Origin: Marinirhabdus sp050859505
GTDB lineage: Bacteria > Bacteroidota > Bacteroidia > Flavobacteriales > Flavobacteriaceae
Assembly (NCBI RefSeq): GCF_050859505.1
Contig: NZ_CP193934.1
Coordinates: forward strand, 2,232,001 to 2,296,000
Direction of reading: 5' to 3'
DNA: 64,000 nucleotides
In this document: in pieces, positions 1 through 7,668 of the stretch
Numbering within the stretch: the stretch's first letter is position 1
How the letters are laid out: every line of letters begins with the position of its first letter
Notes under the pieces: model-generated
What the model saw: the letters and a program-made list of their open reading frames with translations, nothing else
Told to the model about the DNA's origin: nothing
Database searches by the model: none
Position numbers and translations under genes: made by a program

Positions 1-1442
1 TTCCTGGAGATGCAGATCCTATGGATGTGCGTTATAATGTGATACAATGGGTGCATCGCAGTACCCGCGGCTGGAGTTACGGAGGAAGTGTGATAGACCC
101 CCGAACTGGTGAAATTATTAAAGGGCATGTAAGTTTGGGAAGTTTGCGTATTCGTCAGGATTTTATGATTGCGCAGGCGTTGATGAACAAACCATTTGCT
201 GAAAGGGACGATACTTACCAACCTATGTTGGAAATGGCACTCGCCAGAATTAGACAACTAAGCGCGCACGAAGTAGGGCATACCTTAGGTTTTGCGCACA
301 ATTTTGCCGCCAGTACCAACAATAGAGCGAGCGTGATGGATTATCCGCATCCTACTTTAACACTCAAAGGAAAAGAAGTAGATTTTAGCAATGCGTATGC
401 TACTGGCATAGGCGACTGGGATAAAGTGACTGTGGCGTATAGTTATAGTAATCCGCCAAAAAGCACTTCGGAAAGCTCTTATTTGAATGAAATTTTAGCA
501 AAAGCACAAAAAAACGGACTGCGATACATAACCGATAGCGATGCAAGAGCACAAGGCGGCGCGCACGGCAAAGCACATTTGTGGGATAACGGAAAAGATG
601 CTTCGGAAGAATTGGAAGCAATGCTGAAACTTCGGAAACAGGCGATTGCTAATTTTTCTGAAGATAATATTAAAAACGGCGAACCTTATTCAGTGTTAGA
701 AGATGTGTTTGTACCGTTGTATTTCTACCACCGTTTTCAAACCGAAGCTGCTGTAAAATTGATTGGTGGAATGGATTATAACTACGCGGTAAAGGGCGAT
801 GGGCAATTAATTCAGCAAACTCTTTCTAAGAAAGAACAGGAAAAAGCATTGGAAGCAGTGTTAGAGACATTAAAAGCAGATAATTTAGCTATTCCAGAAG
901 ACAAGTTGAAGTTATTTCCACCACGCGCGTATGGCTATGGTAGAAATCGGGAGAGCTTTAAAAGTAATAACGGTGTGGCGTTTGATGCTTTAGGAGCCGC
1001 CGCAACAGCAAGCGATATGACGTTGGAATTATTGTTAAATCCAGATAGAGCCAACCGCTTGGTACAACAAAAAGCGCTAGACTCAAAAGGGTTAGGACTT
1101 GATGATGTATTGCAGGAAACTATCGCTGTGGTGTTTTCTTCAGCAGAAAAAGATGCGTACAAAAAAGAGGTGCAGCAGACAATTCAATTTGTGTATTTAC
1201 AACGTTTGATGGATCTGGTGTTGCATTCGGAAAGCATCCCGCAAACAAAAGCTTTTGCGAACAATGCCATTGACGCTATTGCTTTAAGCTTAAAATCGGA
1301 TACTGCTTTTGAAAAACAATTGCTTCGGGATATTAAACAATTTTATGAAAAGCCAGAAAACTTTAAACAGTTTTCAACACCAAAAATTCCAGACGGAAGC
1401 CCTATTGGGAGCTTTGAGTGTTTGGTGGATACATTAAATTAA
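1..1442 (+). CDS. zinc-dependent metalloprotease, C-terminal part (cut by window start)
   Basis: This is the C-terminal part of a large secreted metalloprotease. The reading frame is open from the first bases, with no stop before the first in-frame ATG at 21, so the gene begins outside the window. Counting from that ATG, residues 83-94 form HEVGHTLGFAHN, an extended zinc-binding HExxHxxGxxH motif. A Met-turn-like SVMDY follows at 104-108, which places it among metzincin-type zincins. The long C-terminal part (about 120-470) is helical and polar and resembles the DUF4953/DUF5117 family of Bacteroidota, usually about 800 residues long. The substrate is unknown. The signal peptide would lie upstream and is not visible. 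The protease call is confident; the family name is from memory. Confidence 0.85.
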   Translation, partial: PGDADPMDVRYNVIQWVHRSTRGWSYGGSVIDPRTGEIIKGHVSLGSLRIRQDFMIAQALMNKPFAERDDTYQPMLEMALARIRQLSAHEVGHTLGFAHNFAASTNNRASVMDYPHPTLTLKGKEVDFSNAYATGIGDWDKVTVAYSYSNPPKSTSESSYLNEILAKAQKNGLRYITDSDARAQGGAHGKAHLWDNGKDASEELEAMLKLRKQAIANFSEDNIKNGEPYSVLEDVFVPLYFYHRFQTEAAVKLIGGMDYNYAVKGDGQLIQQTLSKKEQEKALEAVLETLKADNLAIPEDKLKLFPPRAYGYGRNRESFKSNNGVAFDALGAAATASDMTLELLLNPDRANRLVQQKALDSKGLGLDDVLQETIAVVFSSAEKDAYKKEVQQTIQFVYLQRLMDLVLHSESIPQTKAFANNAIDAIALSLKSDTAFEKQLLRDIKQFYEKPENFKQFSTPKIPDGSPIGSFECLVDTLN

Positions 1443-1512
1443 TTAGTTATTTTTTGACTTTTTTCTTTCATCTTTCAGCGAAGCGATCTTTTATCTTTCT
1501 TCTTTTTCCGAG

Positions 1513-1544
1513 AATTATAAACGAGAATTTGGTGGTTTATAATT
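1513..1544. repeat. 10-bp inverted repeat in the 167-bp gap after the metalloprotease
   Basis: AATTATAAAC (1513-1522) and GTTTATAATT (1535-1544) are perfect inverted arms around a 12-base spacer. The arms are AT-rich with no T-run, so this is a weak terminator candidate. It could equally be an operator for the secreted protein starting at 1610. The rest of the gap is AT-rich, and I see no clear promoter in it. Confidence 0.35.
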
Positions 1545-1609
1545 TCAATTTATAATTTAATAATCACGTGTTTTTTATTGTACATTTATGCTACTAAAAT
1601 CTCAAAAAA

Positions 1610-2233
1610 ATGAAAACGTTCACCTCACTTTTTGTATTGCTGTTTTGCTTCACTATGGTGGCGCAAAAAGATATGGCTTCGGTAGAAGCGCAAGTAGCAG
1701 ATTTTACCTCTAGTCTTGAAAACCGAAACATTGACAAATATTTTACCACAATGCGCTACTGCAATGGTGAAACTCAAATGTTTGTAATGCCGGATGGTTC
1801 TCGTTGTTTTTCGCAAGGCACGTATGCAGCTGGCTACGTTGTTTGGATGGAAGAGGAAGAAACCATGATTAAGAAAATTGATAATTGCGGCATGTTCGCT
1901 TCAGTAGCACTATCTACTAATGAATTGTTTGAGTATTATACGGATCATGTGGAAGCACTTCAGCAAAATAAGGTGAAGCCGTATGAAATTGCCAACCGTG
2001 AAGGCGGCCCCATTTTAAGGACTGAAATTAAGGACTGTCATAGAAAATATAAATTTGTAGAAGAAGCGACAGAAGGCATGCAGGAATTTAAACCTTTCGA
2101 TCTTACTAACGAAGCCCGCGAAAAAAATATAAATTTCGACTATAATAAAGAGCTTGCAGTTACAGCCTTAGAAACCATGATGGACAATGCAATTGCCGAA
2201 CTAGAAGCAAGCGCAGCATACATGCGTATGTAA
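1610..2233 (+). CDS. secreted protein of unknown function
   Basis: The 207-residue product is not recognised. Residues 1-19 form a classical signal peptide (MKTFTSLFVLLFCFTMVAQ) with a likely cut after AQ, so the mature protein is probably periplasmic or secreted. The remainder is acidic, with no membrane segment, and holds a few scattered cysteines (residues near 50, 66, 93 and 141). The front of the mature part (ADFTSSLENRNIDKYF) superficially resembles the helix of SnoaL/NTF2-like proteins, but I cannot support that fold. The gene stands alone, 167 bases after the metalloprotease and 33 bases before the threonine aldolase, with which it may be co-transcribed. The ATG at 1610 is preferred because the signal peptide starts exactly there. 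Confidence 0.75.
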   Translation: MKTFTSLFVLLFCFTMVAQKDMASVEAQVADFTSSLENRNIDKYFTTMRYCNGETQMFVMPDGSRCFSQGTYAAGYVVWMEEEETMIKKIDNCGMFASVALSTNELFEYYTDHVEALQQNKVKPYEIANREGGPILRTEIKDCHRKYKFVEEATEGMQEFKPFDLTNEAREKNINFDYNKELAVTALETMMDNAIAELEASAAYMRM

Positions 2234-2266
2234 ACACATCTTAATCACATACAGAATACAATTGGC

Positions 2267-3289
2267 ATGACAATAGATTTACGAAGCGATACCGTAACCA
2301 AACCTACGGAAGGAATGTTACAGGCTATTATGAACGCTCAAACCGGGGACGATGTATACAAAGAAGATCCAACGGTAAATGAGTTGGAAAGACGCGTAGC
2401 AGATTTCTTTGGGATGGATGAAGCCTTGTTTTTTCCTACCGGAAGTATGGCCAATCAAGCCGCGATTAAATTACATACGCAGCCAGGAGAGCAATTAATA
2501 TGCGATAAATGGGCTCATGTATTTAATTATGAAGGCGGTGGTGTTTCATTTAACAGTGGGGTTTCGTGTAAGTTGGTAGATGGTGATAGAGGCATGATAA
2601 CGGCACAACAAGTTTTGGAGAATATTAATCCGCCAGACTTTTATCACAGTCCGTTAACGTCTTTAGTTTGTTTAGAAAATACAACCAACAAAGGTGGTGG
2701 TGCGTGTTACGATTTTGCTGAAATCGAAAAAATAAAAGCAGTTTGTGACGAACATAGCCTTGGGCTTCATTTGGATGGTGCTAGATTGATGAATGCGCTA
2801 GTAGCTACAGGAGAAGATCCAAAACGCTACGGAAAAATGTTTGATACTATTTCATTGTGTTTCAGTAAAGGCTTGGGGACGCCTTTAGGAACTGTATTGG
2901 CAGGAAAGAAGGAGATAATGAAAAATGCCATACGTGTACGTAAAATTCTAGGGGGTGGAATGCGACAAGTAGGTTTTATGGCTGCGGCAGGTTTGTATGC
3001 CTTAGATAACAATGTAGACCGTCTTGCCGAAGATCATAAAAAAGCATTGGGTATTGCAAATGTACTGTCTCATACAGTATATGTTTCAAAAGTAGAACCT
3101 ACCGAAACCAATATTGTTATCTTTTATCTTGCTGAAGGGTATTCAGAAGAAAAATTCATGAAAGAATTAGAAAGTAAAGGAATACGTATTAGCAATATGG
3201 GACACGGCAAGTTGCGTGTTGTAACGCATTTGGATTACTCCGATGCTATGCACGATGCCTTTCTTTCAATCCTTAAAGAGTACGCATAA
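2267..3289 (+). CDS. ltaE: low-specificity L-threonine aldolase
   Basis: This PLP-dependent fold-type I enzyme cleaves L-threonine or L-allo-threonine to glycine and acetaldehyde in the cytoplasm. The N-terminus is diagnostic of the family (IDLRSDTVTKPT). LDGAR at 169-173 carries the Asp that pairs with the PLP ring nitrogen, and K201 in FSKGLGTPLG is the Schiff-base lysine. At 340 residues it has the usual family length and ends with the typical small C-terminal domain. It sits 33 bases downstream of the secreted unknown and is closed by a hairpin terminator. Other beta-eliminating lyases share the fold, but the N-terminal and LDGAR motifs favour threonine aldolase. Confidence 0.93.
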   Translation: MTIDLRSDTVTKPTEGMLQAIMNAQTGDDVYKEDPTVNELERRVADFFGMDEALFFPTGSMANQAAIKLHTQPGEQLICDKWAHVFNYEGGGVSFNSGVSCKLVDGDRGMITAQQVLENINPPDFYHSPLTSLVCLENTTNKGGGACYDFAEIEKIKAVCDEHSLGLHLDGARLMNALVATGEDPKRYGKMFDTISLCFSKGLGTPLGTVLAGKKEIMKNAIRVRKILGGGMRQVGFMAAAGLYALDNNVDRLAEDHKKALGIANVLSHTVYVSKVEPTETNIVIFYLAEGYSEEKFMKELESKGIRISNMGHGKLRVVTHLDYSDAMHDAFLSILKEYA

Positions 3290-3291
3290 AA

Positions 3292-3319
3292 AAAGCACTC
3301 CGTTATGGAAGTGCTTTAT
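3292..3319. terminator. hairpin terminator between ltaE and the YegP-like gene
   Basis: AAAGCACT (3292-3299) pairs with AGTGCTTT (3310-3317), extended by CC/GG with one bulge. A-rich and T-rich flanks make it usable from both strands, which fits the convergent genes on either side. Confidence 0.75.
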
Positions 3320-3352
3320 AATTTAGTAACGCAATAAAATTGTATCGAATTA

Positions 3353-3673
3353 CTATTCTACTTCTTTAATTTCAGCTCCAGGAGCATTTTTCTTTACAGA
3401 CTCAATACCGTTGTTCATTCCAGATTCTCCTGCGTACATTTGGCTACTTCCAATTATTTGACCATTGGTAGCTTTTACGTTGAAATGAAACTTTCCGTTT
3501 TTGGCAGTTTTCTTTTCGTAAGACTTATCATCCCCACAGTTTTTTTGTACAGATGCAATGCCATTTTTAGCCGCAGCTTTGGAGTTATACATTTCACTTG
3601 AAAGGATAACTTGACTGTTTCCAGCTTTTAATACAAAATGATATTGATCGTTTTTTTTCTTTAATTCGAACAT
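3353..3673 (-). CDS. YegP/DUF1508-type double-repeat protein
   Basis: A 106-residue soluble protein made of two copies of a roughly 50-residue DUF1508 unit. Repeat one (about 1-50) has the pattern F-E-L-K-K..F-V-L-K-A-G-N..I-L-S-S-E-M-Y..A-A-K-N-G-I-A-S-V. Repeat two (about 53-103) repeats it as F-H-F-N-V-K-A-T-N-G..I-G-S-S-Q-M-Y..G-M-N-N-G-I-E-S-V. Such proteins are small beta-alpha folds of unknown role; E. coli YegP is the best-known relative. It is a single gene, convergent with ltaE, with about 108 bases separating it from the YbaB-like gene upstream on the same strand. Confidence 0.88.
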   Translation of the reverse strand: MFELKKKNDQYHFVLKAGNSQVILSSEMYNSKAAAKNGIASVQKNCGDDKSYEKKTAKNGKFHFNVKATNGQIIGSSQMYAGESGMNNGIESVKKNAPGAEIKEVE

Positions 3674-3781
3674 ACTATTAGGTGTTTTATTAATTATTTA
3701 TCTGTTAATGACCTAAATATCGCAAAAAAAAGCCATTTGAAGAAAAGAAATTATAGAAATATTACTCAGAAAGAATCCTTT

Positions 3782-4111
3782 TTATTTTCCAAGGAGGCCT
3801 TCCATCCCAGGGATGTTAGGCATGCCTTCTTTAGCAACCGCAGCCAATTCGGCCTCGTTAATACTCGTTGCATTTTTAATTGCTTTGTTAAGTGTAAGAA
3901 TTAAATAGTCTTCCAGCTGCTCCTTATCTGCTAATAAACTATCATCAACTTCAATTGTTTTAATATTTCGGTTGGCGGTAAGGGTTACTTTCAGCAATCC
4001 GTCACTGCTTTGCTCATCTATTAAAACAGTATCTAATCTTTTTTTTGTAGCCTCTACTTTGGCCTGGGTCTCTTTTAATTTACCCATCATTCCCATTAAA
4101 TCTCCAAACAT
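3782..4111 (-). CDS. YbaB/EbfC family nucleoid-associated protein
   Basis: A 109-residue DNA-binding protein of the YbaB/EbfC family, dimeric tweezer-like proteins that coat DNA. The family pattern is clear: MFGDLMGMMGKLKETQAKVEATKK at the front, then the DGLLKVTLTANRNIKTIEVDDSLL strand-turn-strand part and the conserved acidic C-terminal helix region. The ATG at 4111 is chosen because the family starts with MFGDLMGMM-like sequence; an in-frame ATG 42 bases further upstream would add residues that have no match in the family. It is divergent from the oligopeptidase gene with 66 bases between starts. In many bacteria ybaB sits with dnaX-recR, but not here. Confidence 0.88.
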   Translation of the reverse strand: MFGDLMGMMGKLKETQAKVEATKKRLDTVLIDEQSSDGLLKVTLTANRNIKTIEVDDSLLADKEQLEDYLILTLNKAIKNATSINEAELAAVAKEGMPNIPGMEGLLGK

Positions 4112-4177
4112 ATTTTTTAGTTTAATTAATGGTGCAAATTTAGTACTTTGCAACTACAATTAATCAACCTTAACATT

Positions 4178-6319
4178 ATGAAAAATCTCACCATCTTTTC
4201 CGCAGCTTGCCTTATTTTTGCCGTTGCTTGTAACGATACTAAAACTTCTGAATCTAAAAAAGAAATGGACATAACCCCTCCTAAGGCCGAGAAAATTGCT
4301 AAAAACCTAGAGATGCATGGCGATGTACGACAGGATGAATACTATTGGCTTAATGATAAAGAAAATCCAGAAGTGATTGATTATCTGGAGCGTGAAAACG
4401 ATTATTACGATAAGCTAACAGCACATACCAACGATTTTCAAAAGGATTTATTTGAAGAAATGAAGAGCCGTATTAAAGAAGATGACGCCTCGGTACCTTA
4501 TTTTTACAATGGCTATTATTATATTACGCGTTATGAAACGGGGAAGGATTATCCTATTCACTCCCGTAAAAAAGGAAGTTTGGATGCCCAGGAAGAAATT
4601 ATGTTTAATGTAAATGAAATGGCCGATGGGCATTCGTACTACGCTTTAAACGGAATTAACGTGAGTCCAGATAACAAATGGGCTGCATTTGGAATAGATA
4701 CCGTGAGCCGTCGTAAATATACCATTCACATTAAAAACTTAGTTACTGGAGAGATTGTTCCAGAAACAATCCCACTAACAACAGGAGGCTCTACGTGGGC
4801 AAACGATAGTAAGACGTTGTTCTACACTAAAAAGGATGAGCAAACATTGCGTTCCAACCAGATATTCCGCCACATAAAAGGAACAGATACGTCTAAAGAC
4901 AAACTTATTTTTACAGAAGAGGACGAAACTTTCGGAACTTATGTCTACAAAACAAAATCTGAAGAATGGTTGGTTATTGGAAGCTACAGTACGTTAACAT
5001 CTGAATTTCAGATTTTAAATGCGAATAAACCCGAAGGTGATTTTAAAGTATTTCAACCAAGAATACGTGGTTTGGAGTATAGTATTTCTCATTATGGTGA
5101 TGATTTTTATGTCGTAACCAATTTGGATAATGCGACCAACTTCAAATTAATGAAGACCCCTGAAACCAAAACCAAACTGGAAAATTGGACGGAGGTTATT
5201 CCCCATAGAAAAGACGTATTTCTGGAGGACATCGATATCTTTAAAGACTACCTAGTAGTAAGCGAGCGTGATAATGGATTAAATAAAATTCATGTCAAGC
5301 GCTGGGACGGTAACCAGGAGTATTACCTTCCGTTTACGAGTGAAACATATACGGCATCACCGACACAGAATATCGAATTTGACACTACAATTTTACGTTA
5401 TGCCTATAATTCTTTGGGAACCCCAGCATCTATCATAGATTTTAATATGGAGACCCATGAAAAGACAGTCATGAAACAAACCGAAGTATTGGGAGGAAAT
5501 TTTGACTCTGCCAACTACGAAGAAAAACGAGTTTGGGCTACAGCGGCTGACGGAACGAAAATTCCGGTGAGTATGATTTATAAAAAAGGAACAAAAATGG
5601 ACGGTTCTAATCCGTTACTACAATATGGTTACGGAAGTTATGGTGCTACTATCGACCCTTATTTCTCTTCCGTACGGTTGAGTTTGTTGGATAGAGGTTT
5701 TATTTACGCTATCGCACACGTACGAGGAGGACAATATTTAGGAAGACAATGGTATGAAACCGGAAAATTATTGACCAAAAAGAATACGTTTACCGATTTT
5801 ATAGATGTTTCTAAATTTCTAATTGCTGAAGGCTATACATCTTCAGAACATTTATATGCATCAGGTGGTTCTGCTGGCGGTCTTTTAATGGGAGCCGTGG
5901 TAAATATGGCGCCAGAATTATACAATGGGGTAGTAGCATCTGTACCTTTTGTAGATGTGGTGACCACAATGTTAGACGATAGCATCCCGCTTACTACGGG
6001 AGAATATGACGAGTGGGGAAATCCAAATGAGAAAGAATATTACGATTATATGAAATCCTATTCTCCATACGATAATGTAAAAGCGTTAGACTACCCAAAT
6101 ATGCTCGTAACAACAGGGTTACACGACTCTCAAGTACAGTATTTTGAACCCGCAAAATGGGTTGCCAGAATGCGCGATCTTAAAAAAGGAGACCACCTAT
6201 TATTGTTCCATACCAACATGGAAGCAGGACACGGGGGCGCCTCTGGACGTTTTGAAGCTTTAAAAGAAGTAGCAAGGGATTATGCCTTTATTCTTGACTT
6301 AGAGGGTAAAGCGAAGTAA
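4178..6319 (+). CDS. ptrB: S9 family oligopeptidase (oligopeptidase B-like) lipoprotein
   Basis: A 713-residue serine peptidase of the prolyl oligopeptidase family, closest in pattern to oligopeptidase B, which cuts short peptides after basic residues. The N-terminus is a lipoprotein signal (IFAVAC, lipid Cys at residue 18), so the enzyme is probably anchored at the cell envelope. Residues about 30-430 form the beta-propeller, opening with the family motif QDEYYWLND. The alpha/beta hydrolase domain follows, with S565 in GGSAGG, D650 in LHDSQV and H685 in GHGG as the catalytic triad. The ATG at 4178 starts the signal peptide and is preferred to an alternative 30 bases upstream. The symbol is by family only; the basic-residue specificity is not proven. 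Confidence 0.88.
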   Translation: MKNLTIFSAACLIFAVACNDTKTSESKKEMDITPPKAEKIAKNLEMHGDVRQDEYYWLNDKENPEVIDYLERENDYYDKLTAHTNDFQKDLFEEMKSRIKEDDASVPYFYNGYYYITRYETGKDYPIHSRKKGSLDAQEEIMFNVNEMADGHSYYALNGINVSPDNKWAAFGIDTVSRRKYTIHIKNLVTGEIVPETIPLTTGGSTWANDSKTLFYTKKDEQTLRSNQIFRHIKGTDTSKDKLIFTEEDETFGTYVYKTKSEEWLVIGSYSTLTSEFQILNANKPEGDFKVFQPRIRGLEYSISHYGDDFYVVTNLDNATNFKLMKTPETKTKLENWTEVIPHRKDVFLEDIDIFKDYLVVSERDNGLNKIHVKRWDGNQEYYLPFTSETYTASPTQNIEFDTTILRYAYNSLGTPASIIDFNMETHEKTVMKQTEVLGGNFDSANYEEKRVWATAADGTKIPVSMIYKKGTKMDGSNPLLQYGYGSYGATIDPYFSSVRLSLLDRGFIYAIAHVRGGQYLGRQWYETGKLLTKKNTFTDFIDVSKFLIAEGYTSSEHLYASGGSAGGLLMGAVVNMAPELYNGVVASVPFVDVVTTMLDDSIPLTTGEYDEWGNPNEKEYYDYMKSYSPYDNVKALDYPNMLVTTGLHDSQVQYFEPAKWVARMRDLKKGDHLLLFHTNMEAGHGGASGRFEALKEVARDYAFILDLEGKAK

Positions 6320-6333
6320 TTCAAATATTTCAC

Positions 6334-6341
6334 TATCTTTG
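6334..6341 (+). promoter_or_regulatory. Bacteroidota -7 promoter element upstream of the cysteine-synthase-like gene
   Basis: TATCTTTG matches the TAnnTTTG -7 consensus. No TTG lies at the proper -33 distance, so only half the promoter is visible. Transcription would begin near 6346, giving a leader of about 50 bases before the ATG at 6397. Confidence 0.55.
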
Positions 6342-6357
6342 TCACCGAGTTTTAAAA

Positions 6358-6370
6358 AGTGCAGTGCACT
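6358..6370. promoter_or_regulatory. interrupted palindrome near the predicted transcription start (operator candidate)
   Basis: AGTGCA (6358-6363) and TGCACT (6365-6370) are perfect inverted arms around one base. They lie about 17 bases downstream of the -7 element and 27 bases before the start codon, a position where a repressor could act. No T-run follows, so it does not look like a terminator. The regulator is unknown. Confidence 0.35.
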
Positions 6371-6396
6371 CTTTTAAGTGAACCTAACTCCTCTAT

Positions 6397-7431
6397 ATGA
6401 AAGAAATTAAGGCTTACTCGAATGTGTTGGAACTAATTGGCAATACGCCATTAATACAACTCAATCGCATTACCTCGCAAATGAAAGGGAATTTCTACGC
6501 TAAAGTAGAAGGATTTAACCCTGGACATTCGGCTAAAGACCGTATAGCACTTCATATTATTGAAAAAGCTGAAAAGCAAGGCATTCTAAAACCAGGCGAC
6601 ACAATTATTGAAACAACTAGTGGGAACACAGGATTCAGTATCGCTATGGTAAGTGTTTTGAAAGGCTACCAATGTATTTTGGCAGTGAGTTCAAAATCTT
6701 CCAAAGATAAAATCGATATGCTTCGTACTATGGGAGCCACGGTACACGTTTGTCCGGCCAACGTAGCGGCAGACGATCCAAGATCTTATTACGAAGTTGC
6801 CAAACGCTTGCATTCTGAAATTGCCGACTCGGTGTATATCAATCAGTATTTCAATACCTTGAATATTGAAGCACATTACGAATCTACAGGACCAGAAATC
6901 TGGAATCAAACTGGGGGTCAAATTACCCATCTAGTAGCGTGTAGTGGGACTGGAGGAACAATTTCAGGAACAGCACGTTTCTTGAAAGAACAAAACCCAG
7001 AGGTAAAGGTGATTGGTATAGATGCATATGGATCTGTACTTCAGAAATACCACCAAACACGTGAGTTTGATACAAATGAAATTTATCCATACCGTATTGA
7101 AGGATTAGGTAAAAACTTGATACCAACAGCAACCGATTTTGATAGTATAGATGCTTTCATTAAAGTAACCGATGAAGACAGTGCACATACCGCAAGAGAA
7201 CTCGCGAAAACCGAAGGTATCTTTGCAGGATATACTAGTGGCGCAGCCATTCAAGGATTAAAACAATTGGATGAAGAAGGTGTTTTTGATAAAGATAGTG
7301 TGGTGGTGGTAATTTTACCAGATCACGGGTCACGTTATATGAGTAAAATTTATAGTGACGAATGGATGGAACAGCAAGGCTTTACAGAGGCTGAAACTGA
7401 AGTGACAGAAAGCATTCAGTATATAAAATAA
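6397..7431 (+). CDS. PLP-dependent cysteine synthase/CBS-family enzyme, candidate cysteate synthase
   Basis: A 344-residue fold-type II PLP enzyme performing a beta-replacement on a serine or cysteine derivative. K47 in GHSAKDRI is the PLP lysine. TSGNTG at 74-79 and GTGGT at 184-188 bind substrate and PLP phosphate. It is longer than O-acetylserine sulfhydrylase and close to the catalytic core of cystathionine beta-synthase, but has no C-terminal CBS domains. Two places differ from ordinary cysteine synthases: HSAKDR replaces GSVKDR, and a Lys/Ser-rich SSKSSKDK (99-106) stands where the MPxxMSxE loop usually lies. The next gene is an alpha-oxoamine synthase of the type that condenses an amino acid with a fatty acyl thioester. 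I infer that the pair could make cysteate and load it with an acyl chain (sulfonolipid). Cysteine or cystathionine synthesis remains possible. Confidence 0.8.
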   Translation: MKEIKAYSNVLELIGNTPLIQLNRITSQMKGNFYAKVEGFNPGHSAKDRIALHIIEKAEKQGILKPGDTIIETTSGNTGFSIAMVSVLKGYQCILAVSSKSSKDKIDMLRTMGATVHVCPANVAADDPRSYYEVAKRLHSEIADSVYINQYFNTLNIEAHYESTGPEIWNQTGGQITHLVACSGTGGTISGTARFLKEQNPEVKVIGIDAYGSVLQKYHQTREFDTNEIYPYRIEGLGKNLIPTATDFDSIDAFIKVTDEDSAHTARELAKTEGIFAGYTSGAAIQGLKQLDEEGVFDKDSVVVVILPDHGSRYMSKIYSDEWMEQQGFTEAETEVTESIQYIK

Positions 7432-7452
7432 AATACCACGGCAATATATAGA

Positions 7453-7483
7453 AACCCGAAGCAACTTGCTTCGGGTTTTTTTG
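7453..7483 (+). terminator. rho-independent terminator after the cysteine-synthase-like gene
   Basis: AACCCGAAGCAA (7453-7464) pairs with TTGCTTCGGGTT (7466-7477), followed by a run of T. The real loop must open a few of the innermost pairs. It separates the gene from the next one, which has its own promoter. Confidence 0.9.
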
Positions 7484-7610
7484 TGTATTAGCCTCTGCTT
7501 AGGGTTGGGGTAAACCAATGCGGTTCTCATTTGCTGGAGCTAAAAATAATACTATAAATTTTCATTCTTCTTTTTACAGAGGAACATTAATTCTGAAATC
7601 GCAAAATACA

Positions 7611-7640
7611 TTGCCATCATGAATAAAATACCTATTTTTG
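7611..7640 (+). promoter_or_regulatory. full Bacteroidota-type promoter for the alpha-oxoamine synthase
   Basis: TTG (7611-7613), a 19-base spacer and TATTTTTG (7633-7640) match both -33 and -7 elements with ideal spacing. The start point would be near 7645, about 24 bases before the ATG at 7669. Confidence 0.75.
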
Positions 7641-7668
7641 CACTTCGTATTGAAACTAAAGCGTATTG

